A DNA stretch of 64,000 nucleotides from Fen-1298 sp050015675 (GTDB lineage Bacteria; Bacteroidota; Ignavibacteria; UBA10030), in NCBI GenBank assembly GCA_050015675.1, contig JBEKAY010000002.1, positions 1 to 64,000 on the forward strand, read 5' to 3'. Shown here one piece after another: positions 17,649-24,650 of this stretch. The stretch's first letter is position 1. Each line of letters starts with the position of its first letter. The notes under the pieces are model-generated. The model had not been told where the DNA came from and made no database searches. It saw only the letters and a list, made by a program, of their open reading frames with translations. The translations under genes and the position numbers were made by a program.

Positions 17649-19082
17649 ATGTCGAGAACAATAACTCTTGCACCCGTAACACGCATTGAAGGTCATGCAA
17701 AGATCACTATTCAGTTGGATGATAACAGCGATGTTGTAGATGCCAGGTTTCATGTAAATGAATTTCGCGGATTCGAAAAGTTCACAGAAGGTCGTCTGCT
17801 CTGGGAGATGCCCGGCATTACATCGCGCATCTGCGGCATCTGTCCGGCCAGCCATCTCGTTACTTCGGCAAAAGCCGGTGATGATATTCTTGCAGTAGAA
17901 ATTCCGGAGACCGCTGAGAAATTACGCCGCTTGCTCACACTTGCGCAGTGGCTGCAATCTCACGCGCTCAGTTTCTTCCATCTTTCTGCGCCGGATTTTC
18001 TGCTGGGTTTCGATTCCAATCCGGCAACGAGAAATGTATTCGGTCTTATCGCTGCCGATAAAGAATTTACGAAACGTGGAATTCGCTTGAGAAAATTTGG
18101 GCAGGAGATCATCGAGATTCTTGGCAGCCGCCGCATCCACACACCGTGGACTGTTCCTGGTGGCGTTCGTGAACCGCTCGATCCTGCAAAGAAAGAGTAC
18201 ATGCTCGGCTGGATTCCTGAAGCGAAAGAAACTGTCGGGCTTGCATTGGATGCAGTAAAGAAAATCCATAAGAAGTTTGCGAAAGAAATTCCAGAGTTCG
18301 GTAATTTCCGCTCGCTTCTTGTCGGACTTATATCCAAAGACGGCGGACTCGAGTACTACGACGGCGCTCTCCGCATCATGGATGGAAATGGAAATACCAT
18401 TGCAGATAAGCTGGATCCAAAAAAGTATTTTGAATACTTTGGTGAGGCAGTAGAACCATGGTCTTATCTGAAATTCCCGTACTATAAACCGTTCGATTAT
18501 CCAAAAGGGATGTACCGGGTTGGCCCATTGGCGCGCGTGAACATTTGCGATTACATAGAAACGCCTCTGGCTGAAGCTGAACGAAAGGTTTTTAAAAAGC
18601 TTAGCGGCAATGTTGGCGTCGTGAACAACTCCTTCTATTATCATTATGCACGCTGTATCGAAATGCTGTTTGCGGTAGAAAAAATCGACATGTTGCTGAA
18701 CGATCCTGCAATTCTTGACACCAATATTCGTTCGCAGGCATCAATTAATCGTCTCGAAGGCGTCGGCTGTACTGAAGCGCCCCGCGGTGTCTTGTTCCAC
18801 CATTACCACGTGAATAAAGACGGTGTTATCCAGAAAGCGAATCTCGTCATTGCGACAGCGCAGAACAATATTGCAATGAACCGAACCATCCGCCAGATTG
18901 CGGCACATTTCATCGACGGCAAGAAAGGAAAAATTACAGAAGGTATTTTGAATCGCGTCGAAGCCGGCATCCGCTGCTACGACCCGTGCTTGTCCTGCTC
19001 GACACATGCGCTTGGCCAGATGCCGCTGCATGTGGAATTGGTAAGTGCGAGCGGAGAGATGCTTGACGAAGTCTGGCGATGA
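17649..19082 (+). CDS. hoxH: [NiFe] hydrogenase large subunit HoxH (group 3d)
   Basis: 477 residues. The nickel site is formed by C62/C65 in RICGICPASH and C447/C450 in DPCLSCSTH. The context GFEKFTEGRLLWEMPGITSR is typical of group 3d bidirectional hydrogenases. A 24-residue tail follows His453, as expected of a precursor trimmed by a maturation protease after nickel insertion. The gene for that protease overlaps the last 4 bases. Reaction: H2 + NAD+ to NADH + H+, reversible, in the cytoplasm. Confidence 0.96.
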   Translation: MSRTITLAPVTRIEGHAKITIQLDDNSDVVDARFHVNEFRGFEKFTEGRLLWEMPGITSRICGICPASHLVTSAKAGDDILAVEIPETAEKLRRLLTLAQWLQSHALSFFHLSAPDFLLGFDSNPATRNVFGLIAADKEFTKRGIRLRKFGQEIIEILGSRRIHTPWTVPGGVREPLDPAKKEYMLGWIPEAKETVGLALDAVKKIHKKFAKEIPEFGNFRSLLVGLISKDGGLEYYDGALRIMDGNGNTIADKLDPKKYFEYFGEAVEPWSYLKFPYYKPFDYPKGMYRVGPLARVNICDYIETPLAEAERKVFKKLSGNVGVVNNSFYYHYARCIEMLFAVEKIDMLLNDPAILDTNIRSQASINRLEGVGCTEAPRGVLFHHYHVNKDGVIQKANLVIATAQNNIAMNRTIRQIAAHFIDGKKGKITEGILNRVEAGIRCYDPCLSCSTHALGQMPLHVELVSASGEMLDEVWR

Positions 19083-19516
19083 GCAAAGTGCTCGTTATCG
19101 GCTACGGCAACACGCTTCGCGGCGACGATGCGGCAGGTGTTCATGCCGCCGAGTTGGTTGCAAAGCGTCATCCTGAAATCATCTGCGTTTGTGTGCACCA
19201 GCTTGTGCCTGAATTAGCAGAACAAATTGCTGAGTGCAACCTTGTATTCTTTATCGATGCACAAAAAGATATCACAGAAACGAATGCACGGTTGGTTGCG
19301 CTCAGCGTTGATGCCGATCAGCCGCGCACTCATTTTATCTCACCGGAATCTCTTCTTGCTCTGAGCCAACAGTTATATCAGCATATACCAGCGAAGGCAT
19401 ATGTGGTCGGCATCCCTGCAGCGCAGTTTGAATTCAGCGAAGAACTTTCAGTACAAACGAATCTCGCAATGCATCAATGTGTTGAACTTGTGGACCAGAT
19501 GATCCGTGAGGCGTAA
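19079..19516 (+). CDS. hoxW: Hydrogenase maturation endopeptidase HoxW (HybD/HycI family)
   Basis: 145 residues. The family motif GNTLRGDDAAG (residues 10-20) carries the nickel-sensing Asp (D16 or D17). A second conserved His lies in QLVPELAEQI's neighbourhood. It cleaves the HoxH C-terminal extension once nickel is in place. ATG overlaps the hoxH stop by 4 bases. It ends only 7 bases from the stop of convergent larB, with no clear terminator between. Confidence 0.92.
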   Translation: MSKVLVIGYGNTLRGDDAAGVHAAELVAKRHPEIICVCVHQLVPELAEQIAECNLVFFIDAQKDITETNARLVALSVDADQPRTHFISPESLLALSQQLYQHIPAKAYVVGIPAAQFEFSEELSVQTNLAMHQCVELVDQMIREA

Positions 19517-19523
19517 ACTAGAT

Positions 19524-20279
19524 TTACTTGTGAGAAAAAAGTTTTAAAGAAAGAATTTTGAAAGCTGCCGCCGCCGCTCCAACCCCATTATCGATATTGA
19601 CGACCGAAATTCCAGGAGCGCAGCTCGTGAGCATTGCAAAGAGTGCCGTGAAGCCGGAAAGAGCAGTGCCGTATCCGACGCTTGTTGGAAGTGCGATGAT
19701 CGGCTGCGGATAAAGTCCTGCGACCACGCTCGGAAGAGCGCCTTCCATTCCTGCTGCAACAATGAGAACATCGCAATCACGTAGTTTTGTATCGTTCGCA
19801 AACAGGCGATGGATTCCCGCCACACCTACATCGAAAACTCTCTGCACTTCTACGCCGAGACTTTCCAACACAAGCGCCGCTTCTTCGCACGCGGTGATAT
19901 CCGTAGTTCCTGCAGAAACAATACCGATGCATCTTCCGGAAACATGCGGCAGCGGTTTCCCGATACGGAAGGAGTGTGCATCTTTTAAAAATAATCCATA
20001 TGGAAAATTTTTTTTCAACTTTGGAAAAAAATCTTTTGGGCAGCGTGTGCCGAGCACAAGTTTATGTTTTGCATACAGCACTTTTGCAATAGCAATGATG
20101 CGCTCGACAGACTTATTTTCACAATAGATTATTTCAGGAATCGAAGTTCGATCCCGGCGGGACATATCAAGCTTTGCATACTCTTCAATAGTGTGCAACG
20201 ATGAAGAATGAAGTTGTGTTTTCTTGTGAGTAGATGTTTGGTTTCGATGAATCGCTGACCGGGACTTTCTATTTTGCAT
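19524..20279 (-). CDS. larB: Nickel-pincer cofactor biosynthesis carboxylase LarB
   Basis: About 251 residues from ATG 20279, which overlaps the larE end by 11 bases and has GGGAG upstream. A further in-frame ATG at 20327 lies deeper in larE and is less likely. The C-terminal half is the PurE-like domain (GIVSAGTTDITACEEAA and DVGVAGIHRLF). LarB carboxylates and hydrolyses nicotinic acid adenine dinucleotide to pyridinium-3,5-biscarboxylate mononucleotide, the first step to the nickel-pincer nucleotide cofactor. LarC, which inserts nickel, is not in this window. Confidence 0.9.
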   Translation of the reverse strand: MQNRKSRSAIHRNQTSTHKKTQLHSSSLHTIEEYAKLDMSRRDRTSIPEIIYCENKSVERIIAIAKVLYAKHKLVLGTRCPKDFFPKLKKNFPYGLFLKDAHSFRIGKPLPHVSGRCIGIVSAGTTDITACEEAALVLESLGVEVQRVFDVGVAGIHRLFANDTKLRDCDVLIVAAGMEGALPSVVAGLYPQPIIALPTSVGYGTALSGFTALFAMLTSCAPGISVVNIDNGVGAAAAAFKILSLKLFSHK

Positions 20280-21072
20280 TCTGTACGATCTCCCGATTGA
20301 GCTTCCCTGATTTAAATCCTTCCTCATCTATAAGCACTTCTTTGTATCCCAACGATTTCAGAAAACTCTGCACATCATTAAATATTGCCGTAAGCTTCTC
20401 AATTGCCCAGGCATCCACCTCAATCTTTGCAGTTGTCTGAAAGTGGCGCACGCGCACATTTGTAAATCCTTTTTCCCGAATGTAGCGTTCTGCCCGTGCA
20501 ATCATATTAATAGAAGTTCTATCGATTATTATTCCATACGGAATACGTGAAGAAAGACATGGCGCAGACGGTTTATCGTGATTCGGCAAACCATAGAATA
20601 GAGCGGCATCGCGGACATCCTGCTTGGTGAATTGGGCTTCGATCAATGGAGAGTGAACCTGATATTCTTTTGCGGCAATTCTTCCTGGCCGATAATCACC
20701 GATGTCGTCTAAGTTTGCTCCATCCAGCATGAACAGAATATTTTCTTTCTGTGCGATTTCGCCAAGCTGCCTATAGAGTTCTTGCTTGCAGAAATAACAC
20801 CGGTTAATAGGATTTGCTGCGTAATTTTTTATCTCAAGTTCGTTGTAAACAATTTCCCGAAAGTTGAAGTGATGCGTTTCGGCTATTGCCCGTGAAAGAT
20901 CGACATCTTCCGCCGTAATAGTATCTGTTACCGCCAGCACGATGAGTGCATTCTTGCCAAGCACTTTATTGGCAACAAACGCCACAAGCGTTGAGTCCAC
21001 TCCTCCGGAATACCCAACGATCACTTTTCCCCAACTTTGAATGAGAGCCTCGAGCTGCTCTGTTTTTTGCAT
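20269..21072 (-). CDS. larE: ATP-dependent sulfur transferase LarE
   Basis: 267 residues. PP-loop YSGGVDS at 21-27 for adenylating the biscarboxylate, plus cysteines C92 and C95 (NRCYFCK) and C172 (APCLSSR). A single Cys at the C172-like position is the sacrificial sulfur donor in Lactobacillus plantarum. Three cysteines fit the version proposed to bind a [4Fe-4S] cluster and act catalytically (inference). It is co-transcribed with larB. Only 327 bases separate it from the following accessory block. Confidence 0.92.
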   Translation of the reverse strand: MQKTEQLEALIQSWGKVIVGYSGGVDSTLVAFVANKVLGKNALIVLAVTDTITAEDVDLSRAIAETHHFNFREIVYNELEIKNYAANPINRCYFCKQELYRQLGEIAQKENILFMLDGANLDDIGDYRPGRIAAKEYQVHSPLIEAQFTKQDVRDAALFYGLPNHDKPSAPCLSSRIPYGIIIDRTSINMIARAERYIREKGFTNVRVRHFQTTAKIEVDAWAIEKLTAIFNDVQSFLKSLGYKEVLIDEEGFKSGKLNREIVQNAK

Positions 21073-21278
21073 GAAGAACCTTTCTGTTTCTAAAATAATC
21101 TACGCAAAAAAGTTGAAACCTGCTTATGTCTATCCCGCAATTTTTCGACGGAGAATTTATTTTATCTTGCATTTAGATTACAGATTAAATAGATTGACCG
21201 GAGAAAAGACAAGATAAAGCGGGTGGGCTGTTGGGGATTGATGGGCAGGTAATAAAAGTAAGGCAAGTACCTTTCAGT

Positions 21279-21326
21279 GCCAACTAAAAGCGGCTGTAGA
21301 ATATTGCAGCCTAATCAAAGTTAGGT
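21279..21326 (+). repeat. attC-like palindrome left of the TPR gene
   Basis: GCCAACT at 21279-21285 and AGTTAGGT ending at 21326 are imperfectly complementary. Inside is GGCTG/CAGCC, and the shorter hairpin 21306-21329 (GCAGCCTAA, 6-base loop, TTAGGTTGC) has nine pairs including one wobble. GTTAGGT fits the GTTRRRY end of integron attC sites. The rest of the 21073-21399 gap shows nothing else that I can assign beyond AT-rich promoter-like DNA. Confidence 0.4.
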
Positions 21327-21399
21327 TGCATTTTGAACATTCCTGATATAAAAGAATTTTAGAACAATAATTTTAAATCAATAAAATTGTGAAATATTT

Positions 21400-22734
21400 G
21401 TGAAACGATTTAGAATTAAACCAATTGTCTTAGTAAGTACAATAATCATTGTTGGTGGCATTGGAGGTATGCCGCTCGGTTTTCCATTGTCTGTTTCTTT
21501 GGGTCTCATAACTTTGGGAATAATTGGCAATCTGTGGTCTGCTTTCCAATCGGAAAAAACGACAGAAAATTTAATAGAGCTTATTGACGCTCAAGCAACT
21601 CTTCTTTCACATAAAAAGCTTGGTAATACCTATGTTGAAAAGTTGAAAAATGAACTCGTTACCAAAGGCCGAACGACAAATTTTCATTCGTTGATGAATA
21701 AGGCACTTAAAAATGATCCGGATAATCCAGATGTAATTTTGTTTTATTCAAGGTGGTTAGCCCTTTGGCTTTCTCATTGTCAAAGATTCAAGTATCTCTC
21801 GGAGGCTTACATAATTAATGAAGCCAAGAGACTAATTGCCATGAGTGAAAAATCTTTAAAGCACAATCCTACTAATTACTGGCAAAGAGATGTTTTGGGT
21901 ATCGTCTATGATATTCTAGGACTACATACTCAAGCGAGGGAGCAATTCTATGAATCCGGAAAACATAGAGATGATCTCTATTGGTTATGGTTAGTTGCAA
22001 CATCTTGGCTTATGGAGGGAAAAAATGATAAAGCATTAGAATGTCTTGAAGACGCTATCTCAAAAGGAGTAAAAGTTCTTCCATACGATTATGGATGTAC
22101 GCTACAAGCCAATGGAAGGTATCAAGAAGCTTTAATATATTTGAGAAAAGCATTAAAAAAGGGGAGCAATAGAACAGAAGTAGTTGATGAATTATTTAGG
22201 AATATGAGAATGCAATGTAAATTTATTTCTGCTTCCAAATATGCGTTTATTCTTTTCGTTATCAAAATGAAACATAGCATAAAGCAATCTTTCTTATCAC
22301 TAGTGTCAGCAGTTTTTTATCTTTTATTAGGATTAATAACTGGAATATTACGCTTTGCTGCTTCATGCTTAAATATTTTAATATTGCCTAAAATAATTAC
22401 ACGAAAGATTAATTTTATTTATGAGCCTTATATTACCATTAGTAAAATGTTATTAGAACTTGAACATTATCGACAAGCAGAAATTATCCTTACTAAAGTT
22501 TCACGTTTTAATAATGCTCGTATTTTGAATAATCTTGCAATTAGCCAGTCCCGTCAAGGAAAACACGATGAAGCTATAGCGACAACCGATAGGGCTTTGC
22601 GCATTTACAAAAATGAAATAATATTCAAACATAATAGAGAAGCATTTGCATATAATCGAGATAATAATGAGTTTGGAAGATTAATCGGTCTTGATAGAAA
22701 GGGTCAATTATATTTTCCTAAAAATAAAGATTAA
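21400..22734 (+). CDS. Membrane-anchored TPR-repeat protein, unknown function
   Basis: 444 residues from a GTG start with no obvious ribosome site. One or two N-terminal membrane helices (about 9-45), several TPR-like helix pairs (about 90-270, for example WLMEGKNDKALECLEDAISKG and QANGRYQEALIYLRKALKKG), a hydrophobic pair near 300-335, then more TPRs (HYRQAEIILTKVSRFNNARIL and RQGKHDEAIATTDRALRIY). TPRs usually hold protein complexes together, and no enzyme domain is visible. The gene is clearly more AT-rich than its neighbours and lies between two attC-like sites, hinting at transfer. Confidence 0.75.
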   Translation: MKRFRIKPIVLVSTIIIVGGIGGMPLGFPLSVSLGLITLGIIGNLWSAFQSEKTTENLIELIDAQATLLSHKKLGNTYVEKLKNELVTKGRTTNFHSLMNKALKNDPDNPDVILFYSRWLALWLSHCQRFKYLSEAYIINEAKRLIAMSEKSLKHNPTNYWQRDVLGIVYDILGLHTQAREQFYESGKHRDDLYWLWLVATSWLMEGKNDKALECLEDAISKGVKVLPYDYGCTLQANGRYQEALIYLRKALKKGSNRTEVVDELFRNMRMQCKFISASKYAFILFVIKMKHSIKQSFLSLVSAVFYLLLGLITGILRFAASCLNILILPKIITRKINFIYEPYITISKMLLELEHYRQAEIILTKVSRFNNARILNNLAISQSRQGKHDEAIATTDRALRIYKNEIIFKHNREAFAYNRDNNEFGRLIGLDRKGQLYFPKNKD

Positions 22735-22756
22735 AACCATAAATTAGCAAAACGCA

Positions 22757-22821
22757 ACCTAACCAACGTTCCCCGTAACCCCAATTGGAAAGTAGCGGGT
22801 TAAATTGTGGGTACGTTAAAT
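22757..22821 (+). repeat. attC-like palindromic element after the TPR gene
   Basis: Starts ACCTAAC (fits RYYYAAC) and ends GTTAAAT (fits GTTRRRY), 65 bp apart. Its core is related to that at 24437-24480: both read CGTTCCCCG, AA, CCC, TTGGAAA and AGCGGG in the same order. GCAACCTAAC at 22754-22763 is the exact reverse complement of GTTAGGTTGC at 21320-21329 on the other side of the TPR gene. Confidence 0.45.
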
Positions 22822-22852
22822 AGTAAAGTAAAAATTTTGAAGGAGAGTTAAA

Positions 22853-23260
22853 ATGGATTATTTACAATGGTCGGATAATTTCAGTGTCAATGTAAAGGAA
22901 ATTGATGATCAGCATAAAACATTGATCGGCATGATTAATACTCTCCATGATGCAATGCTTTCAAAAAAAGGCCGTGAGGTACAGAATGAAATAATTCATA
23001 GTATGATCGATTATACAAAAACTCATTTTACCTTGGAAGAAAAGTATATGCGGCAATTCAATTATCCCGGGTATCACATACATAAGTTTGAACACGATCT
23101 CTTCGTCGAGAAAGCTCTTGAGCTAAAAGGACGGACGGAAAAAGTCGGTTTTATCCTCACATTGGAAATATTGAATTTTCTCAAAGACTGGCTGCAAAAT
23201 CACATACTTGTCACGGATCAGAAATATTCAAAACATTTCAATGCGAACGGTTTGCAATAA
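22853..23260 (+). CDS. Bacteriohemerythrin
   Basis: 135 residues, the standard single-domain size. All di-iron ligands are present: H21, H58, E62, H77, H81, H117 and D122. It binds O2 reversibly in the cytoplasm and may buffer, sense or deliver oxygen, which would suit an organism with an O2-sensitive hydrogenase. ATG has GGAGAG upstream. The next gene follows by 17 bases and may be co-transcribed. Confidence 0.93.
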   Translation: MDYLQWSDNFSVNVKEIDDQHKTLIGMINTLHDAMLSKKGREVQNEIIHSMIDYTKTHFTLEEKYMRQFNYPGYHIHKFEHDLFVEKALELKGRTEKVGFILTLEILNFLKDWLQNHILVTDQKYSKHFNANGLQ

Positions 23261-23277
23261 ATTAAGAGAATTTTATT

Positions 23278-23835
23278 ATGACCTTTCCCATGAATTTCAG
23301 TCGAATACATCTTGAACAAGCTTTGACAGCGAAACAATTGCGGGTCATTGTGATCATCAGAATTGCCTTGATGCTTGGAATCTTGTTCTATTATTTCATA
23401 GTTCTTCTCTTGTATTCCATGTTCAAGCCAGACGCCTTTAGCAGACAAGATACATCGTTGATGGATGTGCTTTCCATGGCACATGCTGTGTTCACGCTGG
23501 TAGCTGCCGCTCTAGCGTTCTATCTCTCAAGCCTTCAGCTGCGCCCCGAACGTCTCACCGGGCAGTCTGATATTCACACACCGGAAGAGGCAGCTCTGTA
23601 TGCCGTGGGATTATACCGGACAAGCTCACTAATACTCATGGCACCAGTTGAAGGAGCATCCTTCTTCGGAGCTGTGATTTGTATGCTTGGAGTTCAGAAC
23701 GGAACAATAGAATTTTATCCAATATATTGGCTGAATGCAGCGTCTGCTGTTTTATTAATCTTGGTAGGACTAATAACATTCCCGACACGTGAGAGGGTTC
23801 TCGAAACGTTGGAGTCCGCATTCGTGCAACGGTGA
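23278..23835 (+). CDS. Four-helix membrane protein, unknown
   Basis: 185 residues, not recognised. Hydrophobic segments near residues 20-45 (VIVIIRIALMLGILFYYFIVLLLY), 62-82, 112-135 and 145-165 predict four membrane helices with short loops. No motif suggests an enzyme. It lies 17 bases after the bacteriohemerythrin gene, so a shared transcript is likely. Confidence 0.7.
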   Translation: MTFPMNFSRIHLEQALTAKQLRVIVIIRIALMLGILFYYFIVLLLYSMFKPDAFSRQDTSLMDVLSMAHAVFTLVAAALAFYLSSLQLRPERLTGQSDIHTPEEAALYAVGLYRTSSLILMAPVEGASFFGAVICMLGVQNGTIEFYPIYWLNAASAVLLILVGLITFPTRERVLETLESAFVQR

Positions 23836-23893
23836 TTTTTATGATGCCGCAGGCTGTTTGGCAGTGTTTTAACTATTGCTCAATAGGAGAAAA

Positions 23894-24430
23894 ATGAAAG
23901 CATTATTAATCATTGATATGCAGGCGGGATCTTTTAAGGCCGAAACGCCGCGGTATGATGCTGATGGTATTGTGGAAAGAATAAATTCATTAGCAGATTC
24001 CTTCCGGCACAATGGAGATAAAGTAATCTTTATCCAGCATGATGGAACGAAGGAAAATTCTTATATTCCTGGTACGTCCGATTGGAATATTTTACCAACG
24101 CTCATTCAGCGTCTGGACGATATTATCCTGAATAAAACAGCGAACGATTCATTCTATAATACAGAGTTAGAAACTGTATTGAAGAAAAACGATATAACTG
24201 ATTTATTCATTACTGGTTGTGCGACAGATTTTTGTGTCAATGCAACCGTGCATTCTGCTTTAATCAAGGATTATAATGTTTTCATTGTCAAAGATTGTCA
24301 TACAACAGCAAATCGTCTTTATTTGAGCGCTGATAAAGTGATTCAATATCATAATTGGCTTTGGGAAAACTTGACTCCTACGAATGGAAAAATAGAATTG
24401 GTTCTATCAAAGGATTTGATAAAAGTCTAA
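23894..24430 (+). CDS. Isochorismatase-like cysteine hydrolase
   Basis: 178 residues from ATG 23894, which has an AGGAGA site. An in-frame TTG 18 bases earlier is unlikely. The triad is D8 (IIDMQ), K81 (NKTANDSF) and C114 (TDFCVNAT), with the cis-peptide-bearing GCATD before it. The family includes nicotinamidases, ureidoacrylate and N-carbamoyl amidases, and the substrate cannot be chosen from sequence. It is followed by the second full attC-like palindrome. Confidence 0.88.
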   Translation: MKALLIIDMQAGSFKAETPRYDADGIVERINSLADSFRHNGDKVIFIQHDGTKENSYIPGTSDWNILPTLIQRLDDIILNKTANDSFYNTELETVLKKNDITDLFITGCATDFCVNATVHSALIKDYNVFIVKDCHTTANRLYLSADKVIQYHNWLWENLTPTNGKIELVLSKDLIKV

Positions 24431-24436
24431 AACACT

Positions 24437-24525
24437 GCCTCGCCAGGCGTTCCCCGCAATCCCGCTTGGAAAACAGCGGGACGCAAACAACGCGTAAAGC
24501 AGCGGGAGTTGTCAGCAGTTAGGGC
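24437..24525 (+). repeat. attC-like palindromic element after the hydrolase gene
   Basis: GCCTCGCCAGGCGTTC opens the element and GTTAGGGC (24518-24525) closes it, about 89 bp. It contains a perfect hairpin CCCGCT, 8-base loop, AGCGGG. About 40 bases of the left half align with 22757-22800. The opening differs from RYYYAAC (CTCG instead of CTAAC), so if it is an attC it is degenerate. Confidence 0.45.
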
Positions 24526-24650
24526 ACAGGTGCTTCTAAACAGATTCTATAGAACCTGTTCAAATGATAACAATTTTTAATATATTATTTCAGATTTTTT
24601 TACCAAGAGAATTAACAAAATTCATTAGCCTTACATAGTAGGAAATAATT

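Noticed and set aside
17922..18644. 240-codon minus-strand frame inside hoxH
   Set aside because: Antisense shadow; the plus-strand HoxH has all catalytic motifs.
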